Program-made: the position numbers and the translations under genes
Part shown: positions 50,970-62,395 of the stretch, piece by piece
Layout of the letters: every line of letters starts with the position of its first letter
Numbering within the stretch: the first letter of the stretch is position 1
Source: Isoperla grammatica
Taxonomy: Eukaryota; Arthropoda; Insecta; Plecoptera; Perlodidae
Assembly: GCA_945910005.1 (NCBI GenBank)
Contig: OX246742.1
Span: forward strand, 47,531,902 to 47,595,901
Length of the DNA: 64,000 bases
Direction of reading: 5' to 3'
The notes under the pieces: generated by a model
Databases searched by the model: none
What the model was told of the DNA's origin: nothing
The model's input: the letters and a program-made list of their open reading frames with translations, nothing else

Positions 50970-53684
50970 TCAGTTGGCTGTCCTTGATATCTTATCCTTG
51001 TCTCCCATGAGCCCCCGGGCCACCTTCCTCTGCTTCTTCTTCTTGACTGTCTTGAGGTTGATGGTCTGAGCTATGAGTGCCTTCAGCTCGGAGTCTCTCT
51101 CGTACGAGTGCTCGGAGCGATACAGGTTCGGGTCGAACGGCAGCCCCGTGATCCGGTGAGACCCGACCGGCATCAGGAGTACCGTGAACTTGAATACGGC
51201 AACAAACTCCCCCGGCTTCTCGTACGGCACCGGGAACGAGTCTACGATGTTGTGTTTGAGGCACTCGACCAAGCCCAGCCTCGCCTTGTTCTCGTCGGGG
51301 AAGCTGCGTAGGTTGAAGGGCATCACGTCATACTTGTTGGTCACCTGGTTCAAAGCAAGTGAGACACTCGGTCGTTTCAACACATCACACATTATTAGAA
51401 CTAAAGTAGACAGATTGCAGTTCAGAGGACATGTAAACTGAGACATTTCGGCCAGCATTTGTTCAAATGCGGAACTACTTGAAAGAGTAAACCAAAAAAA
51501 CAAGTTTGGAGTTAATTAAAGGGGTTCTCACCCGCTAGATTTATTTTTTACCATATGATCTACTGCACCACACCAATCGATAATGAACCATTACACATCG
51601 TGAGTTGAAACCTGTGAATTGTTATTAATTAATGAAATTTCTGGTTAACTGCCGCGGCGACTGTTGGTGTCAGCCGGCTTTTGGTGCGAGTGTACTCGAA
51701 GCGATATATCTAGACGGCCTTGGTGTACTCCATTCGACACCGCATAGCAGACCGCGTTCATTGTGCATGCGTTGACTATTTCCCCTCCCAATACTACTCT
51801 CTCTCTCTCTTTCTCTCTCGCTTGGCTTACTTGACACCAACTCGACAGTCGACACCCGCCGACTCGACGTGCACAGCAACGCACAGCAACGCTCAAAACG
51901 AAATGGAGCACCCGATTACACATCTTTATTTTGTACCTGAACGGAAGCTCCGATTACAAAACCAAAATAAACGAAATACGCAGAAAAGAAAGACGCAGCG
52001 AAAAGTATTACATCATTTTTTTTTTGGAGCAGAATCCTCCAAGGTCCCAAGGCATACAGGTCGTCCCAATGCTATTTCTTATGGGAGATTTTCGCCGATG
52101 GGACCTAGCTCGAAAATCACTAACTTTGATATTTTTTTCCCGGGTTATGGTGAACCCGATTTCTTTTCATTTAGTCGCTAATTTCATAGCTAATCAGCCT
52201 TAGTTAAACATATTTTTTTGGTGTAGCGGGTGAGAACCCCTTTAAAGCAGGGGGTTCATTTTAGGGCAGGGGGTTCATCAATTAGGTGGACCTATTTTTT
52301 GCCATGAAGAAATACTTACGTGGATGGGAACAATAGTGGAAGCAGACCATGCAACAGGTAAGGCAGGATATTATGTAAATTGTAATAATTACATAGAAAC
52401 AAAGAGACTGGCAGAAAATGGACCGTCTTGGCTACTTGTTGTGCTGTGAAGGCAGCAGCTTACCTCTGTGAAGAAGGCTCGCGAGGACTTGCGCTTGAGC
52501 TGGTAGTAGCTGTCGTCCACCTTCTTGTAGACGGTGGTTCTAGTGTCTGTCTCCTTTGCAGCCCCCTCCCCCGTAGACAAAGCTATCTCGAGTGCGTAAA
52601 CCTCGTGACACTCCACGTCAAACTGCGGCGGAGTCTCGTGAGGGTTGAGCACGATGCGCTTGCCGCTCGTCAGCTTGTTCTGTTTGAGCTGGAAGCTGAT
52701 GAGGCCCTCGATCGGGCTGCACTGGTACGCCTTGGCAACCCTGGCTACGATGTCAGCCACGCCGTGGGTCGTGTTGCCCGGCCTGAGCGTGCGTAGCGCT
52801 GCCTCGGACGCGTAGTGCGCTGCCAGCATCACGTCGGCACGGCGCCCGCTGACCACCTCGTCACTCAGCACCAGCGTGTGACAGACACACGCGATGAAGC
52901 CGTCCACGTGAGCTCCCAGCTCCACCTACATCCATACACAAGCTCATCTACTTCATTTTTATTGATTGTTTCCCATTTCCTTATTTTTTATTCATTTCAC
53001 ATTTTATTCATTTTTTAAATTATTAATTTGTGAGAGTGTGTGGAGAGAAAGAGAGAGAGTGACAGAGATTGAAACAAATGTTAATGAAAAGAGGAAAGTG
53101 AGGAGATAATTCACCTTAACCATCTCCCCATCTGCCAGCATTCGGTCCACGTCCGCGCTCGTAGGAGAGAAGTGGCAGATGCAGTTGTCGACAGATATGC
53201 ACGTGGGGAACGCTATTCCCTTGCGCACGTCTTTTGCACGTTTGAACACCTTCCTGGTCTCCTTCACCAGGAGACTGTCTCCGTAGGCGCAGAGGTCACA
53301 CACTGATGCGCCTACCACGCACCTCTCCACCACCTGCTTCAGCACTCCTAGAACAATACCCTTATCTTACCCCCTCGCCTGTGCATGCAGACTAGCTTAT
53401 ACTCATTTGATTTGCCCAGATGTGCATACATTTCAAAACACCGTCGGTCCCTTAGTAGTCTCGTATGACAGGCAGAGCTACCCTGTGTCCTGATGGGGTA
53501 GGAAGTATTGTTTTGTAAGATACAGACAGTAGGCCTACTTACTGTTGACAATCTCCCCCGCCATCTTGTATTTTGTGACGACCAAGTCTTCTGCGATGGT
53601 TTTACCGGGATCGCTAATGTCAATCTCCTCGGGATCATCTTTGGGGGCCAAGTCCTGTTGTTCCATTCGCCAAGCGTCGTCCAT
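50970..53684 (-). CDS. PA2G4: Proliferation-associated protein 2G4 (EBP1)
   Basis: Four minus-strand exons: 53684-53543, 53347-53115, 52925-52464 and 51344-50970. Phases agree (1, 0, 0), giving 1,212 nt and 403 residues (human 394). PA2G4 is a catalytically dead methionine aminopeptidase-fold protein that binds RNA and ribosomes and affects growth and translation. Family blocks in order are TIAEDLVVTKYKMAGEIVN, KGIAFPTCISVDNCICHFSP, the pita-bread segment ELGAHVDGFIACVCHTLVL, YQCSPIEGLISFQLKQ, SSRAFFTE and FVAVFKFTVLLMPVGSHRIT. A lysine-rich KKKKQRK tail comes near the end. The metal-binding aspartates of active aminopeptidases are absent: the first is Glu (VELG) and the second Cys (ACVCH). 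The start ATG was chosen because an 18-residue acidic leader precedes the conserved block. Intron 3 carries a TTAA-flanked transposon. Confidence 0.93.
51520..52241. mobile_element. TTAA-flanked non-autonomous DNA transposon
   Basis: Perfect 18-bp terminal inverted repeats (AGGGGTTCTCACCCGCTA at 51520-51537 and its complement at 52224-52241) lie directly between two TTAA tetranucleotides (51516-51519 and 52242-52245). The 722-bp interior has CT-rich and T-rich stretches and no recognisable transposase. TTAA target duplication is shared by piggyBac and Kolobok elements, and I cannot choose between them. It lies in PA2G4 intron 3. Confidence 0.88.
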
Positions 53685-54559
53685 TGCGGTCAAGTTTCAC
53701 GCAAACAACGGTGCAATCTGTGAGCTCGGACACGACGTCTAGTTCTGTAAACACTGCCGGTGGTTGCCAAGTTCTCAATATCACTGTTGTTGAGGCTTTT
53801 GTTATTTTCATCAAAATCAATGCCTTCTGAATCATTTCAGTCCCAAAAAGTGATATTTGTGCTGTCATTATTTTATTTACAACTTGTTGCACATAATCAG
53901 TTTCATGACCGAATGCGACAGACATTAAATAAATAAACACATACTTTAAAATGTCTTTATTAATCAGTTGATTACAAGATATTTATTTCGATATAGGGTG
54001 AATTACAGATTTTCTTTGATGCCTCGCTGTCATTTTTGTTTGGTTTTAGTGAACGCTCTTGGTTGGAGGATGGTCACCTTCCTCAATAGGTGAGGAATTA
54101 TTTATAAATATTTATCCTTGATAAAGAAATATGTTTTAAAAACAAAATCTAACATTGCCAAGAGTAGAAAGCCAAATCCCAGGTCCTGTAACTGGTAAAT
54201 TCCCACAATCAACCACAGAGGGGTATAGGTAGCATGGGAGTGAACAAGGGTTAAATCCTAGGGCATGTGAATGCATTCTATTGCAACTCGGTCCTTAGAA
54301 CACTTCTGTTATAAAAGAAATGTTGCTACCTAAATTGAGCCAATAAAGTAGTTTCTGGGAACTCCTTTATTGACCAAACAATGGCGGATCGTACAAGTGT
54401 TGGTTTCCATGGCGATCTAGTCAACAAGACAATCAATACCAATTCGCATTTTCTTTTGATATAAAATTCTTACAATATCGTTTCTGTTCTGAAGTCACTA
54501 ATCGACTGAACTAAATTTACGTTCATGAAGTGAGCTTGTTGAACGGTTCTCACTGCAAG
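53685..54559. other. Divergent promoter region of PA2G4 and the tektin gene
   Basis: Between the PA2G4 start (minus) and the putative tektin first exon (plus). Contains a CCAAT motif near 54341 and an X-box-like palindrome at 54403-54416. A 27-codon open frame beginning ATGGCGGAT at about 54381 may be an upstream ORF. Nothing else was recognised. Confidence 0.4.
54403..54416 (-). promoter_or_regulatory. X-box-like site upstream of the tektin first exon
   Basis: On the minus strand the site reads ATCGCCATGGAAAC, two mismatches from the RFX consensus GTNRCC-N2-RGYAAC. It is 144 bp before the ATG of the candidate tektin first exon. A second ciliary gene in the window with an RFX-like site supports that exon assignment. 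Confidence 0.45.
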
Positions 54560-57500
54560 ATGGCCGACGCTAGAGCCGACTGTTTCTGTAAACCGCCACC
54601 CGAATATGGAGGTTATTCCAAGGTATGTCACCACCTTCTAAATCAACGTGAGCTCCACATAACTGCCGGTGTACACGATGCAAACATTTCAAGGTCATAA
54701 ATGTTGTGTTGTAGCTGCTAAATTAAGACGGTACCGTTGTTTAGTAAAATGAGGAAAGGGTAAATAAAATGTCTGTCTGTACCTGTTGACAGTGTAGACT
54801 GACTAAGTTACAGAATTGACATTTGTACGGTCCTCACTTGCTGTTTTGCTCTGCTCTTGTCAGATTAGATCTGGAATACAATAAGATTAGACAGTGAACA
54901 GAGCGAATGTCTATATTGAACATCTGTTGTTCTGCAAGACCCAAAACTGTGGGATGCAACTATAATATGTCAATGCAGAGAAGATGAGGCACATCCTTGT
55001 GTACAAATCTTAATGATGTCAGTTGCAATAAAACACTTCTATTGACAGTATATCACACACTACTTGAATCACACATGTTATATGGCATAATAGCCTGGGG
55101 AAATTCATCACAGAGTAACATACACAGAATATTCAAATTACAAAAAAGGGCTATAAGAACAATATGTAAACTGAAACCTATAGAATCCTGTAAAAAGCAT
55201 TTTAAAGCATTGAACATTCTAACAATTTTTGGTTTATATGTCTATGTAGCTATCCTTTATATGAATGAACAAGGGCAATTTCTGGCAAGTAGAAATAATG
55301 CAATACACTATCACAATACTAGGCAAAAAAACAATTTCTATAGCCATTGCCATAAGAAAAAGATGTATGAAGAAGCTCCAATCTATATAGGATTAAAATT
55401 ATGGAATAAATTACCAGATGAACTAAAAGAGATAGCGCAGAAGAAAAACATTTTTAAAGTTAAGTTAAAAGAATACATAATAAAGAAAACATTATATTCC
55501 ATAGAACAATTTTAGAAATGCGACAATCAGAGGCCTATCTAATCTACTTGGAGTATCAGGGATACTACTATCAGTGTTTCTATTTTAATATTATATGTGT
55601 ACAATGTTTTATATCTATATATGTGTATAGTTACTTAGTCTTAAGTCTTTATTTGTTCCTTTTTAGAATTAGAACATAAGATTATATCTTATGAAATGAC
55701 CTGTACAATATCATCCAGAATGAATACAACTGTACGTGACGAAATAAATAAATAAATAAATAAATAGTCAGGTGGTTTGATGGCACCGACTGTTTTCATC
55801 CACTTTATTTAATTGCACGTGAAGAAAGCCGGAGATAATAGCACTAAGCTAACATATTAGCCGCCTGCTTTCATCAGTTTACTCATAGTCCATCTGTGGC
55901 AGAGCTGGGGGAGCTGCTTGCATCTGGTTTTACGTAGATACATTTGGCAGTGATACGACTCTCAAGTGCATTGTCGGAGCTCGGACAGTATCCTGTTTTA
56001 TTTAAACTCATTGTATTAAGGTTGTGTAACCTGAATAACATCGGCCTGTACACAAAACAAGAACCTCAGAGTGGGTTGAGTTAGGCAAACATGACATAAT
56101 TGAACCCTTTCCAGCTCTGTGGCACCATAAGAATGCAGAATACTTAGCTCCAATGCCCAGTGATGCCATTTGCAATCGATGAAAGAAACTGCGGGCTTCA
56201 TCTTATTGCAATTGTTTTAGGTTACAAATTGGGTAATGTTAATTCTTTTTCCACCATTCCAAAAAGATGACATAATTATCTCAATATTGACAAAAAGCTG
56301 GACATTTAAATTCATACAAGTTGGCAAATGGCAATTTAGGTGAAAAAGTTTGGTAAATATTCAAAATCCAAAATTTTTCAAATCATTTTATTCACCATTA
56401 TCAATTTACATAGATTTGGGCTTTGTCAGATTACTAATACAATCCACAATACAATATAGACAATACATACAATAATACATAACTAATACAATTCAAGTTA
56501 AGAACAAAAAAAAATAAAAAAAAATAAAAAACAATTGGTAAAATTTTATCACAGTTACATAATTATATGTGAAATAATAAAAATGACATGATGAAACTAA
56601 TTTTGTTGACAAACTACATATTATGTTCTTAAATTGTCTCTAGGTTTTAATATACTCATCTAGGTGATACATAGGACTGTATATTTTTTTGTTTTGCTTT
56701 TAAAAATAGCCAACTTATCCACCTTTTGTAAATCTGGGGGTAACTTGTTAAAGATTTTCTTGCCATGTAATAGAGGTGTTTTTCAAATCGTTTAGTGTTA
56801 TGGGTAGGGTATTGTAGGAGCAGTTTATGTCAATCTTTTCAAAATTTTAAAAGTTCTTAGAAGATATTTATTTATTTATTCCTGCCATTTAAAAATGTGT
56901 TTTATGTAACGGGTAAAAAATAAAAGATTGTAGGGGTGTTCTTTGCTTGCCAAAGAGCTGTGACAACACTGAAAGATAGAACTATCCATTGTGGTCTTTG
57001 ATCCACATTGATTGTTAGAACTATATTGTTACCACTTTATGAAGAAGGAAAACAAGAAGCAGAAGATCAGAACAACATAACAAGGTTTGTATGTTATTTA
57101 TCTGCGTGTTAAAATAAAATAAATAAATTCACATTTAGAGTCTACCCACTCAGTAATGACACTGATTTGCAGTGGGGGACTTTAATTTAAAGCGACTAAA
57201 CCAACCCTGTGGAGTGTGGGCTGAACGTAGAGATGATATTCGTACCCTCGATTCACCATCTGTCAGCTCTAGAATACAATCAATTAATCTGTGCATGGCT
57301 GGCAAACGTTTCCGCTGGAAATAGGTTCCTCAAAAGTACTGACACACTACCGGTACTAGATAGATTTGTGCTGTCATATTTAAGATACAACACTGCAAAT
57401 CAACTGTATGCATTCAGATGATAAATTGAATTAGAGCAAAGATGAAATGAAGCTGTGAATGAAGTAGACAATGGTACAGGCCAGCAGCTTGTAGTATATA

Positions 57501-60500
57501 GTTGTGTTGCTTGCAGGTGTGTGAGTATGAAGACTGTCACATTGCTTGCGTTGTGCCTGGTGTGTGTGGCCGGGGGGGGTAGACAATGGTACAGGCCAGC
57601 AGCTCGTAGTATATAGTTGCGTTGCTTGCAGGTGTGTGAGCATGAAGAGTATCACATTGCTTGCGTTGTGCCTGGTGTGTGTGGCCGGGGAACAGCTGGA
57701 TACCGTGAGCGTGGTGATCTACTATGAGACCCACTGCCCTGACTGCATCCGCTTCATGACGCAGCAGTTCTGCCCTGCGTACAAGCGTCTGGGCCGCTAC
57801 ATGAAGGTGACGCTGGTTCCGTACGGCAAGGCCGTGAGGCAGCGTGAGGGGGGGTCGTATCTCTTCAGGTGCCAACACGGGCCGCAAGAGTGCCTGGGCA
57901 ACAAGTACCATGCGTGCGTGATAGCGCTGTACCCCGCCCGCGCCATAGACTATGTCCACTGTACGCTGGACACAGACACGGGCACACAGTTCCTGTGGCA
58001 GGAGTGTGCGCTGCGCCACGGCATGGACTTCAAGGTCATAAGCGCGTGCGTGACCTCCGACCTGGGTGCCAGGCTGCTCGCGAGGATGGGAGAGATGACC
58101 AACTCTCTCCGACCTCCGCTCTCGTACGTCCCGACCATCGTGTTCGCCACGGAGGGCTTTGCGAGCAACGAGCCAGAGACTGACTTCGTCCAGGCGATGT
58201 GTTCTCGCATAGCGTCGGAACCCAGGCCCAAGGAGTGTGAGACCAAGTTGGGCCGCGAGGTTGGCAACACTGCGAGCGGCTCGGGACCGTTCTACGTGAT
58301 GCCCGCGTTGGCCCTCCTGATATCTACCGCAAGGAAATGATTTGAAAAATGTATTAGAATATTCCATTATAATAATTTGTATGTATCTTTTAATCTTGAT
58401 GTTGAATCTTACTATGAATTTTCTGATATGTTTCACTTATGTACGATGTAGTCATGTGAATAAATTTGAGTCATCAAAACATGCATAACAAACGAGTATT
58501 ACATACACACTGATATATATTGCAACACGGGTACGTTGTACAAGAGGAGAGATCACTGATGCTCTGAGGCGGATGCATAGCTTGCACTCGCATGCCATGG
58601 CCCTGAGGGTAGTGGCACAGATTAGGGGACAGCTGCCCTGGCTGCAATACACAAGAGACCCCATGTGTTAGTTAGTGGATACAGTGCTAACCATGTAGTC
58701 TCCATGCTACCTGCCGTATTCTCAGCGCTAACCATGTAGTCTCCCCGCAGGCTGGCCAAGAGGACCCATGCTATCTGCCCCAGCCTGGGGACACTGAGGC
58801 CCCAGCCGGACTCACCAATGCCGACGGAGAGCCGACCAATCAGATGGGTCCCCTGGGTCCCTGGGCTACTGGCCGCGTGGACTGGGGTCCCCTGGCAGGC
58901 ATAACGGGGACTAGACCTGTGGTGGACCGATACACGATCACACGGTTCAGCGAGGGGGAGTGGAGGCAGCACAATGCTGACGTGGTCAACAGTTACGGAG
59001 GGGCGATGCACCAGGCTAACCTGTGAGTACACTCACTCGCTCTTACGCATGTTGTTCTAACCAACATTAACAGATTCCTGGCATTCTTTCACATTCAGTC
59101 TTCTGAAAACAAAAACAAGATAATCTAGAAATTGCATAATGTACTTCTTCTTTTCATATGGCTGCATTTTTGGCTTACTGGGCCATCATGCATTTTCTGG
59201 TTTTCCAGTAGAGACAGTAGTAATAGAGTAGGTAGTGCCAGGAGGAAGGGCATCAACTTCGTCTTTAAGACTTGAACATCTCATCAGATGCTCTGTATAA
59301 TGTAGAGATATGATCTCACCTGGAGGATAATGTCAGTGTTGAGCGTGGAGGTTGTTTGTTTGACAGCAACGAGTTCAACACGCGGCGTTGCATCGAGTAC
59401 ACATCTGCGCTTACCGACAAGGATCAACAGAGCAGCACGAGGCGATTACAACAGCGGACCCACGACATACATCGCTGGAAGGTACGCGATACAGTTGCTC
59501 AGTGATATGTTTCATTTGTTTGGCAAAACCATAGTGTTGCATTGAAACTGATAGAAACATATTAGTTTTACTCTCTTTGGGACCGGTTTCACCAAACCTT
59601 TAGTCCCGAGATTGAGATTACTCATTAATTCGAAATTTGCTCCGAACAAACATGGCTTCTGCTAGAAGAACTCGGACATTCGGTCCCCAAATACCTAATT
59701 AGAAAAATATGTCTGAGAAAACTTGTTTTATTGTGGGAATTTTCCAAATTTTCCATAGCTTGTTTTCTGTTCGTTTTCAGTTCGTTAAGTGTGAAAAATG
59801 CCAGTACAAGTTCTGTCCTTTTGTAAAGAAAATCATTTTAAAACATGACATCTATTTATTGTAGCCTTTTTCAGATTCTCTTTTATTACATAACAAGGTA
59901 ATGATAAAAATAATACAACTTCTTTGAACGTTGGCAGTTTCCATTAAAACAAGAAGTCATGAATCTAAATTTCTATCGAAATTAACTCATATTTTAGTAT
60001 TTTAATTATTGTTATTATTTTATTGCATATTTATAATTATTTTATTAATAGTGAATGATGTCGCCAGGTGGAGATCGAGCGATCTGTCGTGTCGTCGGGC
60101 GAGGAGATAATTGAGCTGGAGGCTCAACGCCAGCGTCTCAAGACAGCGATGGGTATTCTCAGGATGCCCGAGTCTATCGCCGGGGAGTGTCTCATGCTGC
60201 GAACAACCCGGCTGGAGAACGATCTGGTGCGAGACGAGGTGGAGGAGGAACTTGTCAAGGTACGGACGTCAACCGTTGACGGGTCGCTTAGAGGATATTA
60301 GAGACGCGTTATGGTATCGCCATATTTTTAAAGCGAAATGGATTGTTATTAACAATTGTTATTGTTGTGTTCACGTTTATTTCATTTACCGGTACATCTT
60401 AGTTGCGTGCGGGGATAGGATCCCAGAGCTTACATTCGAGTAAGACGGCAAACGACGAACGGACATGAAACATAATGGTTGTCCCCAGGAAGTGGCGCTG

Positions 60501-62109
60501 ACCAATGAGGTGAGAGACCTGTTCACTCGGACGCTGAATCAGATAGATGAGCAGTTGCGACACTGCAAGGCCGTCAAGTCCCGACTGGAGACGGATTGGA
60601 GCGACAAGATGGAAACGCTGGAGCTCGACGCGATCAACATCGGCCTACGAAACAACTCCCCGACCATCCTGTTCAAGCCCGGGGCCACGCGCTTCCCCGA
60701 GGGGTTAGTTTACGTTAGACAAGAGAACGGCTCAAGAAGCCATCTTAGCATAATCAGGGGACAAACAATATACCCAAGCCTTTTGGCACTCCTGTCAGTG
60801 CTAGTATTGTTGTATTTTTTTGTACTGTATTTATTTTATTTATGTAATAAAGGGGGCATAAAGTTTCACGACAGGGAGGCGAATCTCTATTGGCTGATGA
60901 GATCCAGCATGATGGTCAGACAGATCAATTGTGGGCATATGAAATAATAATAATATTTGCCTGCTGAGCTGCGACTATGCTTGTTGCAGGCAGTCTACCC
61001 CCGCCAGCTGGGAGCTGGCTACGCGAGAGAACCTGTTCTTGTCCGAGGAGGAACGCAACAAGGCTGTGGAACTGCGCAAGATGCTCGAATGTATCCTCAT
61101 GGACTCTGCGCGAGACTTGCGCACTCAGTGTGACCGCGTGGATGCCGCGCTTGCCCGCAACGTTGCCATGACCGACGAGTGTCGACAGAGGATGGAGAAT
61201 GATCTCATCACGGTGAGTTATTCCGTTCACTTCGGAAGCTGTCCTAGGATTTTAATTAGCCACATTTTTTAAATGTTTGTGTACAAAAAATTTAAAGCTG
61301 AACAGAAATGAGATGAATAGGATAAAGCTCTAGTTTAAAAATTATATTATGTAAAATAATATGCTGAAATAAATTGTTTGTGCTAATATTCACTAAAAAC
61401 TAACAAAATCACAATATTTTCATAATAATTTACTTTTTACTCCTATTTAGTTACACAAAGTAATTTCAAAAATGAAATTCCACATGCATTTTATTAAATC
61501 TTGTTTAATTTTATAGTTTTTACTAAATAAGATGTAATAAATTGTAATTTTTGGTAAACAAATGCTAAACTACTTTCAGCTTGTACCTCATGATTTGTGT
61601 ATGTATTTATTTCGTGTAAAGAAATGCTGAATACCGTCGTTGTTGTTGTTGTTGTTTCAGATGCTGCAGCGTATCGCCGACACGGAGAAGCTGATTGATG
61701 ATCTCAAGAGAACGCTGCGAGCAGAGGACCAAGCGATGAAGGTGGCGCAGACGAGACTGGACAACAGGTTGTTCCGAATGAGGACGGAGAGCTGTAGAGA
61801 TGCCCCCCAATACGGGTGAGAGTCCAACAATACTGATCTAATAGAATTATTGTCCACAGTTGAAACATGTTGACCTCTAACATGATTCTGTCTAGGCTGG
61901 TGGACGAGGTGAAGACGCTTGCCGAGAGCGTGGCAGCGCTGACAGCTCAGATGAACCAGGCGATATCCGTGCTGGGTCAACTAGCCGACGGTCGTGCCAA
62001 GCTGGAGCGCGAGATCATGGTCAAGCGCAAGACGCTGAGCATCGACAGAGATCGCTGTCAGCTGCTGCGCTCTCACTACCCGTCAGCAACTGCGCTAACC
62101 GGACACTAG
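54560..62109 (+). CDS. TEKT4: Tektin (tektin-4-like), axonemal microtubule protein
   Basis: Core exons: 58751-59022, 59367-59481, 60068-60259, 60489-60703, 60990-61212, 61661-61815 and 61896-62109, all in phase (461 codons). A phase-0 first exon at 54560-54622 (MADARADCFCKPPPEYGGYSK, strong Kozak, donor AAG|GTATGT) fits and would give 482 residues. That join is inferred. Tektins are coiled-coil filaments on and inside ciliary doublet microtubules. Matches to tektin-4 are DYT/TRFSEGEWRQHNAD, DLVRDEVEEELVKEV, DWSDKMETLELD, STPASWE, DSARDLRTQCDRVDAAL and the IDRDRC...RSHYP end. Oddity: the family nonapeptide RPNVELCRD reads RMRTESCRD. If exon 1 is right, intron 1 (4.1 kb) contains LINE fragments and the whole GILT gene. 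Confidence 0.8.
54985..55766 (+). mobile_element. 5'-truncated LINE fragment with AAAT tail
   Basis: An open frame (54997-55515, 172 codons) matches the C-terminal end of non-LTR retrotransposon reverse transcriptases: HMLYGIIAWG, KLQKRAIRTI and GLKLWNKLPDELK. It ends with a stop, an untranslated tail and an (AAAT)n run at 55742-55766. The 5' part is missing, as is usual for LINE insertions. The frame is intact, so the insertion is fairly young. Confidence 0.85.
56390..56880 (-). mobile_element. Degenerate LINE 3' end, minus strand
   Basis: On the minus strand around 56790-56660 the sequence reads approximately GKKIFNKLPPDLQKVDKLA followed by FKSKTKKY. This is the same C-terminal LWNxLPxxL...FK motif as the plus-strand LINE, but with frameshifts. 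The AT-rich tail runs down to about 56390. It is older than, and in opposite orientation to, the fragment at 54985-55766. Confidence 0.6.
57464..57693 (+). repeat. 115-bp tandem duplication over the GILT start
   Basis: Copy 1 (57464-57578) and copy 2 (57579-57693) both contain an acceptor-like TTGCTTGCAG, an ATG and a signal-peptide coding start (MKTVTLLALCLVCVAG and MKSITLLALCLVCVAG). Only copy 2 continues into GILT. Copy 1 reads into a stop after 29 codons. A G run marks the junction. Confidence 0.93.
57642..58340 (+). CDS. IFI30: Gamma-interferon-inducible lysosomal thiol reductase (GILT) homologue
   Basis: A single uninterrupted exon of 232 codons. GILT enzymes reduce protein disulfides in endosomes and lysosomes. 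Residues 1-16 form a signal peptide (MKSITLLALCLVCVAG). The redox centre CPDC is at 32-35 in YYETHCPDC. The diagnostic signature CQHGX2ECX2NX4C is intact at 77-92 (CQHGPQECLGNKYHAC). The later cysteines of the fold are present. The last 25 residues (GSGPFYVMPALALLIS then TARK) form a hydrophobic tail after a Ser/Gly stretch. That could be a GPI-anchor signal or membrane anchor, unlike soluble GILT. The start at 57642 gives the signal peptide; an upstream in-frame start at 57546 does not. It has no coding intron and appears to sit inside tektin intron 1, on the same strand. Confidence 0.9.
   Translation: MKSITLLALCLVCVAGEQLDTVSVVIYYETHCPDCIRFMTQQFCPAYKRLGRYMKVTLVPYGKAVRQREGGSYLFRCQHGPQECLGNKYHACVIALYPARAIDYVHCTLDTDTGTQFLWQECALRHGMDFKVISACVTSDLGARLLARMGEMTNSLRPPLSYVPTIVFATEGFASNEPETDFVQAMCSRIASEPRPKECETKLGREVGNTASGSGPFYVMPALALLISTARK
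58459..58464 (+). terminator. AATAAA poly(A) signal of GILT
   Basis: Canonical hexamer 118 nt after the GILT stop codon and about 290 bp before the next tektin exon. Confidence 0.7.
58687..58750 (+). repeat. 40-bp partial duplication before a tektin 3' splice site
   Basis: The string GCTAACCATGTAGTCTCC occurs at about 58688 and again at about 58728. The second copy runs straight into the acceptor CCCCGCAG of the exon starting at 58751. Confidence 0.8.
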
Positions 62110-62154
62110 CGGTCAGCACCCGTACCCACTCTACCGTCGCTTCGTACTTCTATC

Positions 62155-62395
62155 TGTGTTTTATACCTTCGTAAATTATTGTCTAATGAATTGAATGAAA
62201 TAAATCAGATTAGAAATAGACCTGATTAGTGATTGTCTATTATAGTTGTAGTATAGTTGCTTATCTGTGTCAAGATGCACTTCACATTGCTTATCAAGAT
62301 TTGCTTATCAAGATGCACTTTGCATCATTCATGTGTTTTATACAATTGTAAATTATTGTCTAATGAATGGAAATAAATCTAGAAATAGACTCAAG
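62155..62395 (+). repeat. Duplicated tektin 3' end with two poly(A) signals
   Basis: A block reading TTTATAC, then GTAAATTATTGTCTAATGAA, then AAATAAATC and AGAAATAGAC occurs near 62159-62220 and again near 62336-62392. AATAAA is at 62199-62204 and 62372-62377. The copies differ by small indels. Either signal could end the tektin transcript. Confidence 0.75.

Noticed and set aside
51720..52203. Overlapping open frames of 90-153 codons
   Set aside because: They lie inside the TTAA-flanked transposon, show no transposase motifs and have low-complexity composition.
57869..58270. Open frames on both strands over GILT
   Set aside because: Shadows of the GC-rich GILT coding sequence.
57537..58436. 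A 299-codon minus-strand open frame opposite GILT
   Set aside because: Antisense shadow; its composition is Arg/His-rich with no domain, while the plus strand has the intact GILT signature.
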